The notes beneath the pieces were generated by a model. It was not told the DNA's origin. It made no database searches and saw nothing but the letters and a program-made list of their open reading frames with translations. Shown here piece after piece: positions 8,663 to 17,005 of a stretch of DNA of 64,000 bases. Numbering within the stretch: the first letter of the stretch is position 1; each line of letters opens with the position of its first letter. A program made the translations under genes and the position numbers. Source of the DNA: Halococcus agarilyticus (lineage in GTDB: Archaea > Halobacteriota > Halobacteria > Halobacteriales > Halococcaceae); contig NZ_BAFM01000003.1 in the NCBI RefSeq assembly GCF_000334895.1, positions 1 through 64,000 on the forward strand. Direction: 5' to 3'.

Positions 8663-9181
8663 TCAGTCCGAGAGGTGATCGTAGGCGCTCTGGACCCGCT
8701 TGAACGCGCGTTCGCTGCCGTCGTCGGCGTCGGGATGGACCTCCTTCACCTTCTCGCGGTAGGCGGACCGGACCGCCGTTTCGTCCGCGCCAGGCTCGAG
8801 ACCCAGCGTCCGGTACGCCTCGGCCGTGCTCGGGCCGGCCTGCCGACGCCGGCCGCCGACGTCGCGGCGTCGCGAGCGACCGGCGTCGAAACCGCGTCTC
8901 TCCCGTGGGCCGGTCCGCCCTTCGCGCGGTCCCGCACCGAATCCATCAGTACGGGTTCGCGCCGTCGATTTGGCTCGTCCGGAACCGGCGGCGCGGGCGT
9001 CGCGGTGGACGCGCCGCCGCAGCCGGCCGCTGGCGTGATACCAGAGGAAGTACGTCGTCACGCCGAACGCGGCCGCGAGCGCGAGCGCCACCGGACTGTA
9101 GACGAAGCCGAGCACCGTCGTCAGGACGGTCAGTCCGGCGAACACCGCACCGAGCCCGATCACGAGCCGCGACCTAGTCAC
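8663..9181 (-). CDS. Membrane-anchored J-domain (DnaJ-like) protein
   Basis: A 172-residue protein with two N-terminal membrane spans (about residues 6-50), a basic, Arg-rich linker and a C-terminal J-domain. The J-domain (AYRTLGLEPGADETAVRSA) carries the diagnostic HPD at 149-151, needed to stimulate DnaK ATPase activity. I chose the GTG at 9181; a longer reading frame continues upstream but would overlap the divergent zinc-finger gene and has non-protein-like composition. It is probably a membrane-tethered DnaK co-chaperone. Client proteins are unknown. Confidence 0.82.
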   Translation of the reverse strand: MTRSRLVIGLGAVFAGLTVLTTVLGFVYSPVALALAAAFGVTTYFLWYHASGRLRRRVHRDARAAGSGRAKSTARTRTDGFGAGPREGRTGPRERRGFDAGRSRRRDVGGRRRQAGPSTAEAYRTLGLEPGADETAVRSAYREKVKEVHPDADDGSERAFKRVQSAYDHLSD

Positions 9182-9253
9182 GCGGATGCTTGTGCCCCGA
9201 GCGGCGTAAGTCCCTCGCCACAGGTTCAAGTCCCCGGACGGCGAACAGCCACC

Positions 9254-9460
9254 ATGAGCGTGTCCGGCCTGTGCCAGGTCTGTGAGAGCGCCGAAGCGAG
9301 CCACACCTGCGATCAGTGCGGGCGGGCGGTCTGCGACCAGCACCACGACGATGCGTTCGGGCTCTGTCTCGACTGCTCGGCGGGAGCCGGCGGTGGGAAC
9401 GGTTCGGAGACCGGCGAGGAGCCCGGACGAGGCGATACCGGCGACGACGTTCGGTTCTAA
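9254..9460 (+). CDS. Small HIT/B-box-like zinc-finger protein
   Basis: A 68-residue protein with a dense Cys/His pattern: CQVCESAEASHTCDQCGRAVCDQHH split as CxxC-x8-CxxC-x4-CxxHH, then CLDC. This is a cross-brace zinc finger similar to B-box or HIT-type fingers. A Gly/acidic tail follows. The ATG at 9254 is preceded by a short spacer to the divergent J-domain gene. Such proteins are widespread in haloarchaea, and their binding partner is unknown. Confidence 0.75.
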   Translation: MSVSGLCQVCESAEASHTCDQCGRAVCDQHHDDAFGLCLDCSAGAGGGNGSETGEEPGRGDTGDDVRF

Positions 9461-9535
9461 ACCTCGGCGACGATCACCGACGAGCGACGGGATCGGGTTC
9501 GTCGCTCCGATCCACACCAGTGCCGCGACCGCGGC

Positions 9536-9826
9536 TCAGTCGTCGGCCGGGTGGTCGACGTACTGGCGCTCCCAGGCGTGACGGGCCGCGATCGCCGCCT
9601 CGCCTCGCTCGGTGACCGTGTAGAAGTTGGTGACGTCGCTCTGTGCGCCCTTCTCCACGAGACCGTTCTCGACGAGCGTGTCGAGGTTCGGATAGAGCCG
9701 GCCGTGGTTGATGTCGCCGTCGTAGGCGCGCTGTAGCTCCTCGCTGACCCCGAGACCTTTCGGCTCGTCCATCCCCGCAATGACGTACAGCAGGTCACGC
9801 TGGAACGCCGTGAGATCCTCCATCAT
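9536..9826 (-). CDS. PadR-family transcriptional regulator
   Basis: A 96-residue winged-helix repressor. The PadR layout is clear: N-terminal FQRDLLYVIAGM helix, recognition region GVSEELQRAY, then NHGRLYPNLDTLVENGLVEKG and the wing NFYTVTERGEAAI. It is short, as for single-domain haloarchaeal PadR proteins that lack the long C-terminal dimer helix. A TATA-like AAGTATAAAC on the minus strand at 9856-9865 sits about 30 nt upstream, so the transcript is probably leaderless. The target genes are unknown. Confidence 0.88.
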   Translation of the reverse strand: MMEDLTAFQRDLLYVIAGMDEPKGLGVSEELQRAYDGDINHGRLYPNLDTLVENGLVEKGAQSDVTNFYTVTERGEAAIAARHAWERQYVDHPADD

Positions 9827-10157
9827 TGTCCGTCAACGCCACCCACAACCGCATGTCGTTTATACTTTCTCGATGGCACCAACTAATACCACGACACGGG
9901 CGACTCGGATACAGCGCTCCGACACTCGCCCGTTCCGGTATCGAAGCGCTCGCGGGGAACGAACACCCTTCTGCTGTCGTCGAAACACACGTCGGGATCG
10001 ATGTGGTCGGTGTCCGGTCGGTCGTGATGACGACGGGCTACAGCCGGAACGGCACCATCGACAGCTTCGTTCGTATATCAGCGTTTGGGTTTAGCTATCA
10101 AGGACATATATTGCCCCTAGTGGAAAGATTATTATGTTCATCTTCCATGCTCCGTGT
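9827..10157. other. Intergenic region with divergent promoters
   Basis: No credible gene is visible in these 331 nt. The left part holds the padR promoter (minus strand, 9856-9865). The right part is A/T-rich and holds two plus-strand TATA-like stretches, ACATATAT near 10104-10111 and ATTATTAT near 10128-10135. These would suit starts at 10134 and 10158 of the next gene respectively. Confidence 0.55.
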
Positions 10158-11618
10158 ATGCGACGCGAGGACACAGGACAGAGCCGCCGTGACGTGCTGA
10201 AACTCGCCGGTGCGTCGAGCGCCGTGGGAATCGCCGGCCTGGCCGGCTGTCTCGGTGGTGGTGGCGGCAGTGGCAACGACTCCGGCAGCGGTGGTGGTGG
10301 TGGCGACAGTGGCAACGACTCGGGGAGTGGCGGGAACGGATCGGGTGGCGGGAACGGATCGGGTGGCGGGAACGGCTCCGGCGGTGGAGGCAGCGAGGAC
10401 TACCCGTCGCTCGGCAACTTCCCGGTCGAGGGCGACACCGCGACGTTCGGGCTCACCGTCCCCCAGAGCGGGTCCTACCAGGCGGAGGGCGCGAGCGAGC
10501 TCCAGGCGTACGAGCTCGCCATCGACCATCTCAACAACGGCGGCGGCTGGGTCGATAGCTTCGAGGACCTCAGCGGCGATGGTGTGCTCGACAAGCAGAT
10601 CGATTTCGTAGAGGGCGACACGGCGACCGATCCCGACACGGCGCGGAACGCCGCCAGCCGGATGATCAACCGGGACGACGTGATCATGTTCACCGGCGGG
10701 TCGTCGAGCGCAGTGGCGATCGCGCTGCAGTCGCTGGCCCAACAGGAGAAGGTGCTGTACCAGTGCTGTCTCACCCACTCGAACGCCACGACCGGCGCGG
10801 ACTGCCGGCGGTACGGGTTCCGGGAGATGTTCAACGGGTACACGACCGCACAGGCGCTCGTCCCGCCGGTGACGGAGGCCTACGGGGACGACCTCAACTT
10901 CTACCAGCTCTACGCCGACTACACGTGGGGCCAGAGCGTCCAGTCGTCGATGAAGCAGTTCTTCGAGGAGGCCGGCTGGACCGAGGTCGGTAGCACGGCG
11001 ACACCGCTCGGGACCTCCGATTTCTCCTCGTACCTCTCGGAGGCCCAGAGCTCCGACGCCGATGCGCTGTTCCTCGTCGAGTACGGGCTCGACGGCGCGA
11101 ACTCGCTCAAACAGGCCGCCAACCAGGGCCTGAACGAGGAGATGGAGATCGTCGTGCCGCTGTACAACCAGCTGGTGGCGGGCAACGCGAAACAGGCGAT
11201 CCCCGGTGTGTTCGGCACGACCGCGTGGGACCCGGGGATCGACAACGAGCCGTCGAACACGTTCGCCGACGCGTTCGAACAGGAGTACGGCAACCCGCCG
11301 CCAGGCGTCGCACACCTCGCGTACGCACAGACGCTCCAGTACGCGGCGGCCGTCGAACGCGCCGGCACGTTCTACCCGCCGGAGGTCATCCGGGCCCTCG
11401 AAGGCTACGAGTACGACAACGTCGGCCTCGGACAGGAAGTGATGCGGAAATGCGACCACCAGGCCCAGCGAGCGATCCCGGTCGTCCAGGGGAAAGAGAC
11501 CGGCGAACAGAGCGAGGGCGACCTGCTGGACCTCGTCAACCTCGTTCCCAGCGACCAGGTCGGCTACGACTGTGACAGCGGCCCGGCGGCCGAGTGCGAA
11601 CTCGGCAGCTACGAGTAG
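10158..11618 (+). CDS. livK: Branched-chain amino-acid-type ABC transporter substrate-binding lipoprotein
   Basis: A 486-residue extracellular binding protein. It begins with a Tat signal (RR at 10-11, then DVLKLAGASSAVGIAG) and a lipobox with Cys31. A Gly/Ser/Asn/Asp-rich linker follows, then a type I periplasmic-binding fold (Peripla_BP_6): TATFGLTVPQSGSYQ, the GGSSSAVAIALQSLA strand and YADYTWGQSVQ. The ATG at 10158 puts the twin arginine near the N-terminus; an in-frame ATG at 10134 would add eight residues. It heads an operon with two permeases and two ATPases. Family members bind branched-chain amino acids, amides or urea, and the ligand is not evident here. Confidence 0.88.
   Translation: MRREDTGQSRRDVLKLAGASSAVGIAGLAGCLGGGGGSGNDSGSGGGGGDSGNDSGSGGNGSGGGNGSGGGNGSGGGGSEDYPSLGNFPVEGDTATFGLTVPQSGSYQAEGASELQAYELAIDHLNNGGGWVDSFEDLSGDGVLDKQIDFVEGDTATDPDTARNAASRMINRDDVIMFTGGSSSAVAIALQSLAQQEKVLYQCCLTHSNATTGADCRRYGFREMFNGYTTAQALVPPVTEAYGDDLNFYQLYADYTWGQSVQSSMKQFFEEAGWTEVGSTATPLGTSDFSSYLSEAQSSDADALFLVEYGLDGANSLKQAANQGLNEEMEIVVPLYNQLVAGNAKQAIPGVFGTTAWDPGIDNEPSNTFADAFEQEYGNPPPGVAHLAYAQTLQYAAAVERAGTFYPPEVIRALEGYEYDNVGLGQEVMRKCDHQAQRAIPVVQGKETGEQSEGDLLDLVNLVPSDQVGYDCDSGPAAECELGSYE
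10332..10385 (+). repeat. Three 18-nt tandem repeats in the livK linker
   Basis: Three consecutive 18-nt units (GGGAACGGATCGGGTGGC and variants) encode Gly-Asn-Gly-Ser-Gly-Gly. Units 1 and 2 are identical, and unit 3 differs at a few wobble positions. They extend the flexible tether between the lipid anchor and the binding domain, and slippage could change its length. Confidence 0.85.
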
Positions 11619-11819
11619 CTCCCCGGGCACCGCGTTTCGAGGGAGACGTGTGACAACGACGATCGATCGGCCGAGGGAAGACGACAACATGAACGACCCA
11701 ACAGCGACCGACTCGAACAGTGACACTCAGTACCGCCGACCGCCCCAGTACCGCCGCTGCCGTCGGCAGTTCGGCGGCGGTCACGGGGAGCGATCGGGCA
11801 GCGAGAGCGGGAGCGTTCG

Positions 11820-12791
11820 ATGAGCCTCCTCTCCGAAGCGGTTCGCATCCTACTCAACGGCCTCCAGACGGGCGCGATCTACGTGCTGCTGGCGATCGGG
11901 CTGTCGATCATCCTCGGCACGCTCAAGTTCGTGAACTTCGCCCACGGCGCGCTGTACGTCGTGGGACTGTACGTCGGGCTCCTCGTCTCCCAGGAGACGA
12001 CCTTCTCACAGGGACAGCTCGCCGAGTTCGGGTTCGGCACGCTCGGGCTCGACCTCGGCTTCCTCGCCGCGCTGATCGTCGTACCGCTCGTGGTGTTCGT
12101 GCTCGGTATCGCGATGGAGCGGTTCGTCGCGAGACCGTTCTACGACCGGCCCGATACCGACCAGATTCTCCTCACCTTCGGGCTCGCGATCGTCGCCCAG
12201 CAGGCGCTCAGAGTGCTGTTCGGCGGCAACAGTCAGAGCTTCGCCCAGCCCGAGTGGGCGTCCGGGGCGGTGGAGCTGCCGCTGGTCGGGGGGTTCCCGC
12301 AGTGGCGGCTCTGGGTGATCGCGATCACGGGGCTACTGGTCGTGCTCGTGTATGCGCTGATCGAGTTCACCGACTTCGGGCTCACGGTCAGAGCGGGCAC
12401 CCAGGACGCGGAGATGGTCCAGCTGCTCGGGATCAGGATCACACGGCCGTACATCGTGGTGTTCGGCATCGGTGCCGCGCTGGCGGGCGTCGCCGGCGTG
12501 GTCGGCGGCCCGCTGACCGTCGTCAACCCGACCGTCGGGACCGACGTCCTCGTGCCGGCCTTTCTCACAGTGGTGATCGGCGGGCTCGGCAGCATCAGGG
12601 GCGCGGTGCTCGGCGGGCTGATCCTCGGGATCACGCAGTCGTTCCTGATCCAGTGGAGCCTCGTGATCCCCGCGCTCGGGATCGACTACGCGTTCGCGCC
12701 GTGGTCCCAGGTCGGCATCTACGCGATCGCCGCGGTCATCCTCCTCGTGCGTCCCCAGGGACTGCTCGGAAGCGAGGTGGAGATCTCATGA
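11820..12791 (+). CDS. livH: Branched-chain amino-acid ABC transporter permease
   Basis: A 323-residue membrane protein with about eight spans. It shows the LivH signature near the N-terminus (GLQTGAIYVLLAIGLSIILG) and the FVNFAHGALYVVG segment. The C-terminal half has TVVIGGLGSIRGAVLGGLILG, the coupling region of this permease family. It would pair with LivM and the LivG/LivF ATPases. A 44-codon reading frame at 11689-11823 ends in an ATGA overlap with this start but has no recognisable features, so I do not call it. The 200-nt gap after livK may include a processing site. Confidence 0.92.
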   Translation: MSLLSEAVRILLNGLQTGAIYVLLAIGLSIILGTLKFVNFAHGALYVVGLYVGLLVSQETTFSQGQLAEFGFGTLGLDLGFLAALIVVPLVVFVLGIAMERFVARPFYDRPDTDQILLTFGLAIVAQQALRVLFGGNSQSFAQPEWASGAVELPLVGGFPQWRLWVIAITGLLVVLVYALIEFTDFGLTVRAGTQDAEMVQLLGIRITRPYIVVFGIGAALAGVAGVVGGPLTVVNPTVGTDVLVPAFLTVVIGGLGSIRGAVLGGLILGITQSFLIQWSLVIPALGIDYAFAPWSQVGIYAIAAVILLVRPQGLLGSEVEIS

Positions 12792-12843
12792 GAGCCGCCA
12801 CGACGCCGCTTCCCGACGGGTCGGTCGGGCGACGCCCGCGGCG

Positions 12844-12850
12844 CTTATTA
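12844..12850 (+). promoter_or_regulatory. Candidate internal promoter upstream of livM
   Basis: CTTATTA lies about 26 nt before an ATG at 12873. It would allow livMGF to be transcribed separately from livKH. Confidence 0.4.
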
Positions 12851-12872
12851 GCGCGCGTTCCGTGTGGGAGGT

Positions 12873-12983
12873 ATGAGACCGACGGCCACGGCATCGGTCC
12901 ACACTGCTCGTCCCCGTGGCTCCGCCAGCGCCGCGATCGACGGGTTCGCGATCGCCACTGGGGGTGGTCCGTGTGAGCGATGA
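12873..12983 (+). CDS. Possible leaderless 36-residue upstream ORF overlapping livM
   Basis: An ATG 23-29 nt after a TATA-like box opens a 36-codon frame (MRPTATASVHTARPRG...). It ends at TGA 12981-12983, ten bases inside livM, in a different frame. The peptide has no recognised domain. If transcription starts here, it would be the first frame translated, and its termination would lie next to the livM GTG, suggesting translational coupling. Evidence is positional only. Confidence 0.3.
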   Translation: MRPTATASVHTARPRGSASAAIDGFAIATGGGPCER

Positions 12984-14262
12984 GGGTGTGAACCCGACCG
13001 AAGCCGAGGCCGACGGGGGCGAGACCGTCGGTGGAGCGACGGGGACGACACCTCTCAGTGGGGTTCGAGCGCGATGGGAACGGATCCGCGAGCGGGAGTC
13101 GGTGGTCATCGCGCTGACGATCGTCGGCGTCGCGCTGTTCCCGTACTTCCTCGTCCGAGCCCCGGTGATCAGCGAGCTCCTCCAGGGCTACCAGGAGCTC
13201 GCGTCGCTGATCCTCGTCTGGGGGATCTTCGCGATCGGGTTCGATCTGCTGCTCGGGCGCACGGGACTGCTCTCGTTCGGCCACGCCGCGCTCTGGGGAG
13301 CGGGTGCGTACGCGGCCGGCTGGCTCAGTGCGAACGTCGTCCAGTCCCCACTCGCGATCGTCGCGATCGCGGTGCTGTTCGTCGTGGCTCTCTCGGTCGT
13401 GCTCGGGGCACTGTCGCTCCGGCGGGGTGGGATCTACTTCGCGATCCTCACGCTGGCGTTCGCCCAGATGATCTACTACATGGCCTCGGCACCGCTCGCG
13501 TTCATCACCGGTGGCGACAACGGGCTGACCGGCGTGGAGATCGGGCCGCTGCTCGGATCGTTCGATCTCGGGAGCGAACTGCCCTCGATCGCCGGAACGC
13601 TGCTCGGCACATGGCGCTACGCGTTCATCGCGGCGGCGCTGGTGGTGAGCGCCGCGATCATCCTCCGGATCCTCAACTCGCCGTACGGGATCGTGTTCCG
13701 TGCCATCCGCGAGAACGAACGCCGCGCGGAGTTCGTCGGCTTCAACGTCTGGCGCTACAAGCTCGCGGCGTTCGTGCTTTCGGGGACCTTCGCGGGGTTC
13801 GCGGGGGCACTGTTCACCATCCACGGCGAGTACGTCCCGCTGTCCTCGCTGTACTGGACCACGAGCGGCGAGGTGGTCATCATGACCGTTCTCGGCGGCG
13901 TCGGGACGCTGCTCGGACCGCTGCTCGGGGCCGGGATCTACCTCTGGGTCGAGTACATCGTGAGTGGCGGGTACCCCTTCGACTGGATCGGCCCCTACTG
14001 GCATCTCGTGCTCGGCCTCGTCTTCGTCGTGGTCGTCGTGTTGCTGCCCGACGGGATCTGGAACGGGATCAAGAGGCTTCTCCGAGACGTGTTCTGGTTC
14101 GTCTCACTGGCGACGAGGGACCCGGAGGCGGCGAAAGATCACGCTGTTCAGAAGGCCAAGGCAGCCATTGCGTGGATCGTGTCGCTCGCCACCGGCATCG
14201 TCGAGCGGGTCATCGCGGTGCCGCGGCGGCTCGCCGCGCTCGTCTCCGGAGGGGGTCGGTGA
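12973..14262 (+). CDS. livM: Branched-chain amino-acid ABC transporter permease
   Basis: About 429 residues from the GTG at 12973; the acidic N-terminus (SDEGVNPTEAEADGGE) supports this start over an upstream ATG at 12916. Roughly ten spans follow, with the LivM signatures LLLGRTGLLSFGHAALWG, GGDNGLTGV and AIRENERRAEFVGFNVWRYK, the cytoplasmic loop that contacts the ATPases. A C-terminal extension of about 60 mostly amphipathic residues is longer than in bacterial LivM. The stop shares one base with the livG ATG. Confidence 0.9.
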   Translation: MSDEGVNPTEAEADGGETVGGATGTTPLSGVRARWERIRERESVVIALTIVGVALFPYFLVRAPVISELLQGYQELASLILVWGIFAIGFDLLLGRTGLLSFGHAALWGAGAYAAGWLSANVVQSPLAIVAIAVLFVVALSVVLGALSLRRGGIYFAILTLAFAQMIYYMASAPLAFITGGDNGLTGVEIGPLLGSFDLGSELPSIAGTLLGTWRYAFIAAALVVSAAIILRILNSPYGIVFRAIRENERRAEFVGFNVWRYKLAAFVLSGTFAGFAGALFTIHGEYVPLSSLYWTTSGEVVIMTVLGGVGTLLGPLLGAGIYLWVEYIVSGGYPFDWIGPYWHLVLGLVFVVVVVLLPDGIWNGIKRLLRDVFWFVSLATRDPEAAKDHAVQKAKAAIAWIVSLATGIVERVIAVPRRLAALVSGGGR

Positions 14263-15020
14263 TGGCGCTGCTCGAAACCCGCGGGCTCGTGAAACGGTTC
14301 AACGGGCTCACCGCGACCGACGACGTCGACATCGCGATCGAGGAGGGCGAGCGCGTGAGCGTGATCGGCCCGAACGGCGCGGGCAAGACCACCCTCATCA
14401 ACCTCATCACCCGGATGCTCGAACCGACCGAGGGCGACATCGTGTTCCAGGGCGAGTCGATCACCGACCGTGCGCCCTACGAGGTGGTCCAGCAGGGGAT
14501 CAGCAAGTCGTTCCAGACCGCCTCGATCTTCCCGGAGCTCACGGTCGAGGAGAACGCCGAGATCGCTGCGCTGGGTGCCGAGCACGGCTCCTTCCGGCTC
14601 AACTTCCTCCGCCACCGCAACCGGTATTCGACGGTCGACGACGCGACTCGACGCACCCTCGAAGCCGTCGATCTCTGGGGCCAGCGCGAGGTGCCAGCGG
14701 CCGATCTCCCCTACGGCGACAAGCGCCGCCTGGAGATCGGGATCGCGCTCGCGAGCGAGCCGGACCTCCTCCTGATGGACGAACCCACCGCCGGGATGAG
14801 CCCCGAGGAGACCAGCGCGACCGTCTCGCTCATCGAGGACGTGAAGGAGGAGCTCGGGCTCACGCTGGTGTTGATCGAACACGACATGGAGATCGTCTTC
14901 GAGGTCTCGGATCGGATCATCGTGCTCAATCGGGGCCGGGTCATCGCGGAGGGAACTCCCGAGGAGATACAGGGCGATCCGGACGTCCAAGAGGCCTATC
15001 TCGGTGGTGTCGAGCTGTGA
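14262..15020 (+). CDS. livG: Branched-chain amino-acid ABC transporter ATP-binding protein
   Basis: A 252-residue ABC ATPase with Walker A GPNGAGKTT (about 37-45), a LivG-type signature LPYGDKRRLEIGIAL in place of LSGGQ, Walker B LLLMDEPTAGMSPEE and the switch His in LIEHDMEIVF. The long insert between Walker A and the signature (HGSFRLNFLRHRNRY) is typical of LivG. The ATG overlaps the livM stop. It forms the ATPase heterodimer with LivF. Confidence 0.93.
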   Translation: MALLETRGLVKRFNGLTATDDVDIAIEEGERVSVIGPNGAGKTTLINLITRMLEPTEGDIVFQGESITDRAPYEVVQQGISKSFQTASIFPELTVEENAEIAALGAEHGSFRLNFLRHRNRYSTVDDATRRTLEAVDLWGQREVPAADLPYGDKRRLEIGIALASEPDLLLMDEPTAGMSPEETSATVSLIEDVKEELGLTLVLIEHDMEIVFEVSDRIIVLNRGRVIAEGTPEEIQGDPDVQEAYLGGVEL

Positions 15021-15760
15021 GCCTGCTCACGCTCGACGCGGTCGACGCGTACTACGACGAGAGCCACATCCTCCGCGACCTCTCGATGACGGTCGAGGAC
15101 GGCGAGATCTGTGCGCTGCTCGGTCGCAACGGCGCGGGCAAGACGACGACGCTGCGGTCGATCGCGAGTTCGAAGCCACCCGACGTCCGCGACGGCACGA
15201 TCACCTACGACGGCGAGGACATCACCGGGAGAGCCGTCGAGGACGTCGCGATGGCCGGCATCTCGCTGGTGCCCGAGGAGCGTCGCATCTTCGCGGACCT
15301 CACTGTCGGGGAGAACCTCCACCTCGCGGACGTCGCCCGCAATCGCTCGAACACGTTCGGCCGGTCGGTACAGGTCGAGCGGAGCGGGATGTCGACCGAG
15401 GAGGTGTTCGAGTTCTTCCCGCGACTCGAAGAGCGCGAATCCCAGAAGGCGGGCACGCTCTCCGGCGGGGAGCAGCAGATGCTCGCGATCGGGCGCGCGC
15501 TGAAGCAGAACACCGAGCTGCTGATGCTCGACGAACCGTACGAGGGGCTCGCACCGCAGATCATCGAGGCGGTCGAGAACGCGATCGAGCGGATCCGCGA
15601 CGCTGGAACCACCCTCTTGCTGGTCGAGCAGAACGCCGCGGCGGCGATCAAGATCGCGGATCGGTGTTACGTGATCGATCAGGGTGCGATCGTCTTCGAT
15701 GGCACCGCCGAGGAGCTTCGCGAGGACGACGAAACCCGCGAACGGTATCTCGGCGTATGA
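15017..15760 (+). CDS. livF: Branched-chain amino-acid ABC transporter ATP-binding protein
   Basis: A 247-residue ABC ATPase starting at GTG 15017 in a GTGA overlap with livG. Walker A is LGRNGAGKTTTLR, the signature is LSGGEQQMLAIGRAL, Walker B is LLMLDEPYEGLAP, and the switch His position is occupied by Gln in LLVEQNAAAA, as in LivF proteins generally. It closes the transporter operon but is itself coupled by an ATGA overlap to the thioredoxin-like gene that follows. Confidence 0.93.
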   Translation: MSLLTLDAVDAYYDESHILRDLSMTVEDGEICALLGRNGAGKTTTLRSIASSKPPDVRDGTITYDGEDITGRAVEDVAMAGISLVPEERRIFADLTVGENLHLADVARNRSNTFGRSVQVERSGMSTEEVFEFFPRLEERESQKAGTLSGGEQQMLAIGRALKQNTELLMLDEPYEGLAPQIIEAVENAIERIRDAGTTLLLVEQNAAAAIKIADRCYVIDQGAIVFDGTAEELREDDETRERYLGV

Positions 15761-16536
15761 CGGGCGACGAGACCGACAGCCAGCACGTGCGCGCTGGGCC
15801 AAACGGGGACGCTGGCGGCGGCGTCGACGACGGCACCGGAAGGGATACCCACCCCGACGCCGAGGCGCTCCTCGACGCGCTCGTCGAGGGTGGCGTGGTC
15901 TCGGTCGATCCGGAGACCACGACCGTGACGACGACCACTGAGTTCGAGGACACTCGCGCGGTGTATCACGACACCTACGCCGATTCGTCGATCGAACGGT
16001 TTCACGGATCGGTCGCCGAGGTGTTCGGCCTCGACTCACCTGAGGCCGCCGCCGAGCGGATCGACGAGCTCGGCGTCACCCGCGAGGAGTTCGTCGCGTT
16101 CCTCGCGATCGACGCCCACCTCGACCGGTCGCCGTCGACGGCGATCCTCGCCCGGATGGCGCGCGTCGTCCGCGAGCTGGGACCGGGAACGCCGGTTCCG
16201 GAGGGAGTGGTCGAGCTTGACGACGAGAGCTACGAGGGGTTCGTCTCGTCACACGACCGCGCGATCGTCACGGTCTGGAAACACCACTGTGACCCCTGCG
16301 AGACGATGAAGGACGACCTCGACGCCATCCTCGCGGCGGTCCCCGACGACGTGGCCGTCGGGGGCCTCGACGGCGAGAGTAGTCCAGAATTCCGGCGTGT
16401 GTCGGGCATCGACGCCGCCCCAGCGATGGCGCTGTTCGAGAACGGGGAGTTGCGAGAGGGGTTCACCGGCCGGGCGACGCCCGATCGCGTCGCCGCGGCG
16501 TGTACCGATGTCTACGACGGCACCGACGGTGCGTAG
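15757..16536 (+). CDS. Thioredoxin-domain protein coupled to the liv operon
   Basis: A 259-residue acidic cytosolic protein. The C-terminal third is a thioredoxin fold (RAIVTVWKHHCDPCETM) with the redox pair C178-x-x-C181, then the cis-Pro region IDAAPAMALFENGE. The N-terminal 150 residues are a helical domain (FEDTRAVYHDTYADSSIERF) of unknown role. The ATG overlaps the livF stop (ATGA), so it is translated with the transporter. It may reduce a transported thiol substrate or a transporter component, but this is inference from position. Confidence 0.78.
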   Translation: MTGDETDSQHVRAGPNGDAGGGVDDGTGRDTHPDAEALLDALVEGGVVSVDPETTTVTTTTEFEDTRAVYHDTYADSSIERFHGSVAEVFGLDSPEAAAERIDELGVTREEFVAFLAIDAHLDRSPSTAILARMARVVRELGPGTPVPEGVVELDDESYEGFVSSHDRAIVTVWKHHCDPCETMKDDLDAILAAVPDDVAVGGLDGESSPEFRRVSGIDAAPAMALFENGELREGFTGRATPDRVAAACTDVYDGTDGA

Positions 16537-16609
16537 CGCCGTCCGAACGGTTCGGGCAGCGGGTCGTTCGGGCGGGAGGAACACCGCCGGACCGCTCTCG
16601 TCCGAGCGT

Positions 16610-17005
16610 TCAGTCGTTCAGGCCGGCCACGAGCACCGGGCGCTCGGCGTTGAGGATCACCGACTGGGTCACGCTGCCGAACAGCGCCTTCCCCGAGGGG
16701 TTGCGCTTTCGCCCACCGATATAGATCGCGTCGGCGTCGCGCTCGGTGGCCAGTCGAAGGATGGCGTCGGTCGGATCGCCGCTCTCCTCCGCGACCGAGG
16801 TCTCGATCCCGGCGTCTTCGAGACGATCGAGCGCGCGGCGGACCGCTCCGATCTGGGTCACGGACGCCCCCGAGGGGTTCTCGCCGAAGACGTGACAGAT
16901 CGTGGCGTGAACCTCGTCGGCCGCGCTCGGCAGGTCGGTGACGGCATCGAGCTGTCGGTCGAGGCTCGTCCCGTCGGCGTCGACACACAGCAGGATCTCG
17001 TACAT
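16610..17005 (-). CDS. Universal stress protein (UspA family)
   Basis: A 131-residue single UspA domain: MYEILLCVDADGTS at the N-terminus, then the alpha/beta fold, and an ATP-binding-type C-terminus (IGGRKRNPSGKALFGSVTQS followed by ERPVLVAG) with the expected G-x2-G-x9-G(S/T) spacing. USPs sense or buffer stress through nucleotide binding. The start codon's complement, within CATG 17003-17006, overlaps the ATG used by the divergent lipoprotein. A minus-strand TATA-like CTAAGT at 17031-17036 would lie inside that lipoprotein gene. Confidence 0.88.
   Translation of the reverse strand: MYEILLCVDADGTSLDRQLDAVTDLPSAADEVHATICHVFGENPSGASVTQIGAVRRALDRLEDAGIETSVAEESGDPTDAILRLATERDADAIYIGGRKRNPSGKALFGSVTQSVILNAERPVLVAGLND

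Noticed and set aside
9223-9240. GGTTCAAGTCC sequence resembling a tRNA T-arm
   Set aside because: The flanking bases do not form a T-stem, acceptor stem or anticodon arm, and the stretch lies between the J-domain and zinc-finger gene starts.
8090-9460. 456-residue plus frame ending in the zinc-finger protein
   Set aside because: Only the last 68 residues, from ATG 9254, look like a protein; the rest is antisense to the phosphatase and J-domain genes.
11689-11823. 44-codon frame ending in an ATGA overlap with livH
   Set aside because: Its Arg/Gly/Ser-rich composition shows no domain and there is no promoter at the right distance, so the overlap alone is weak evidence.
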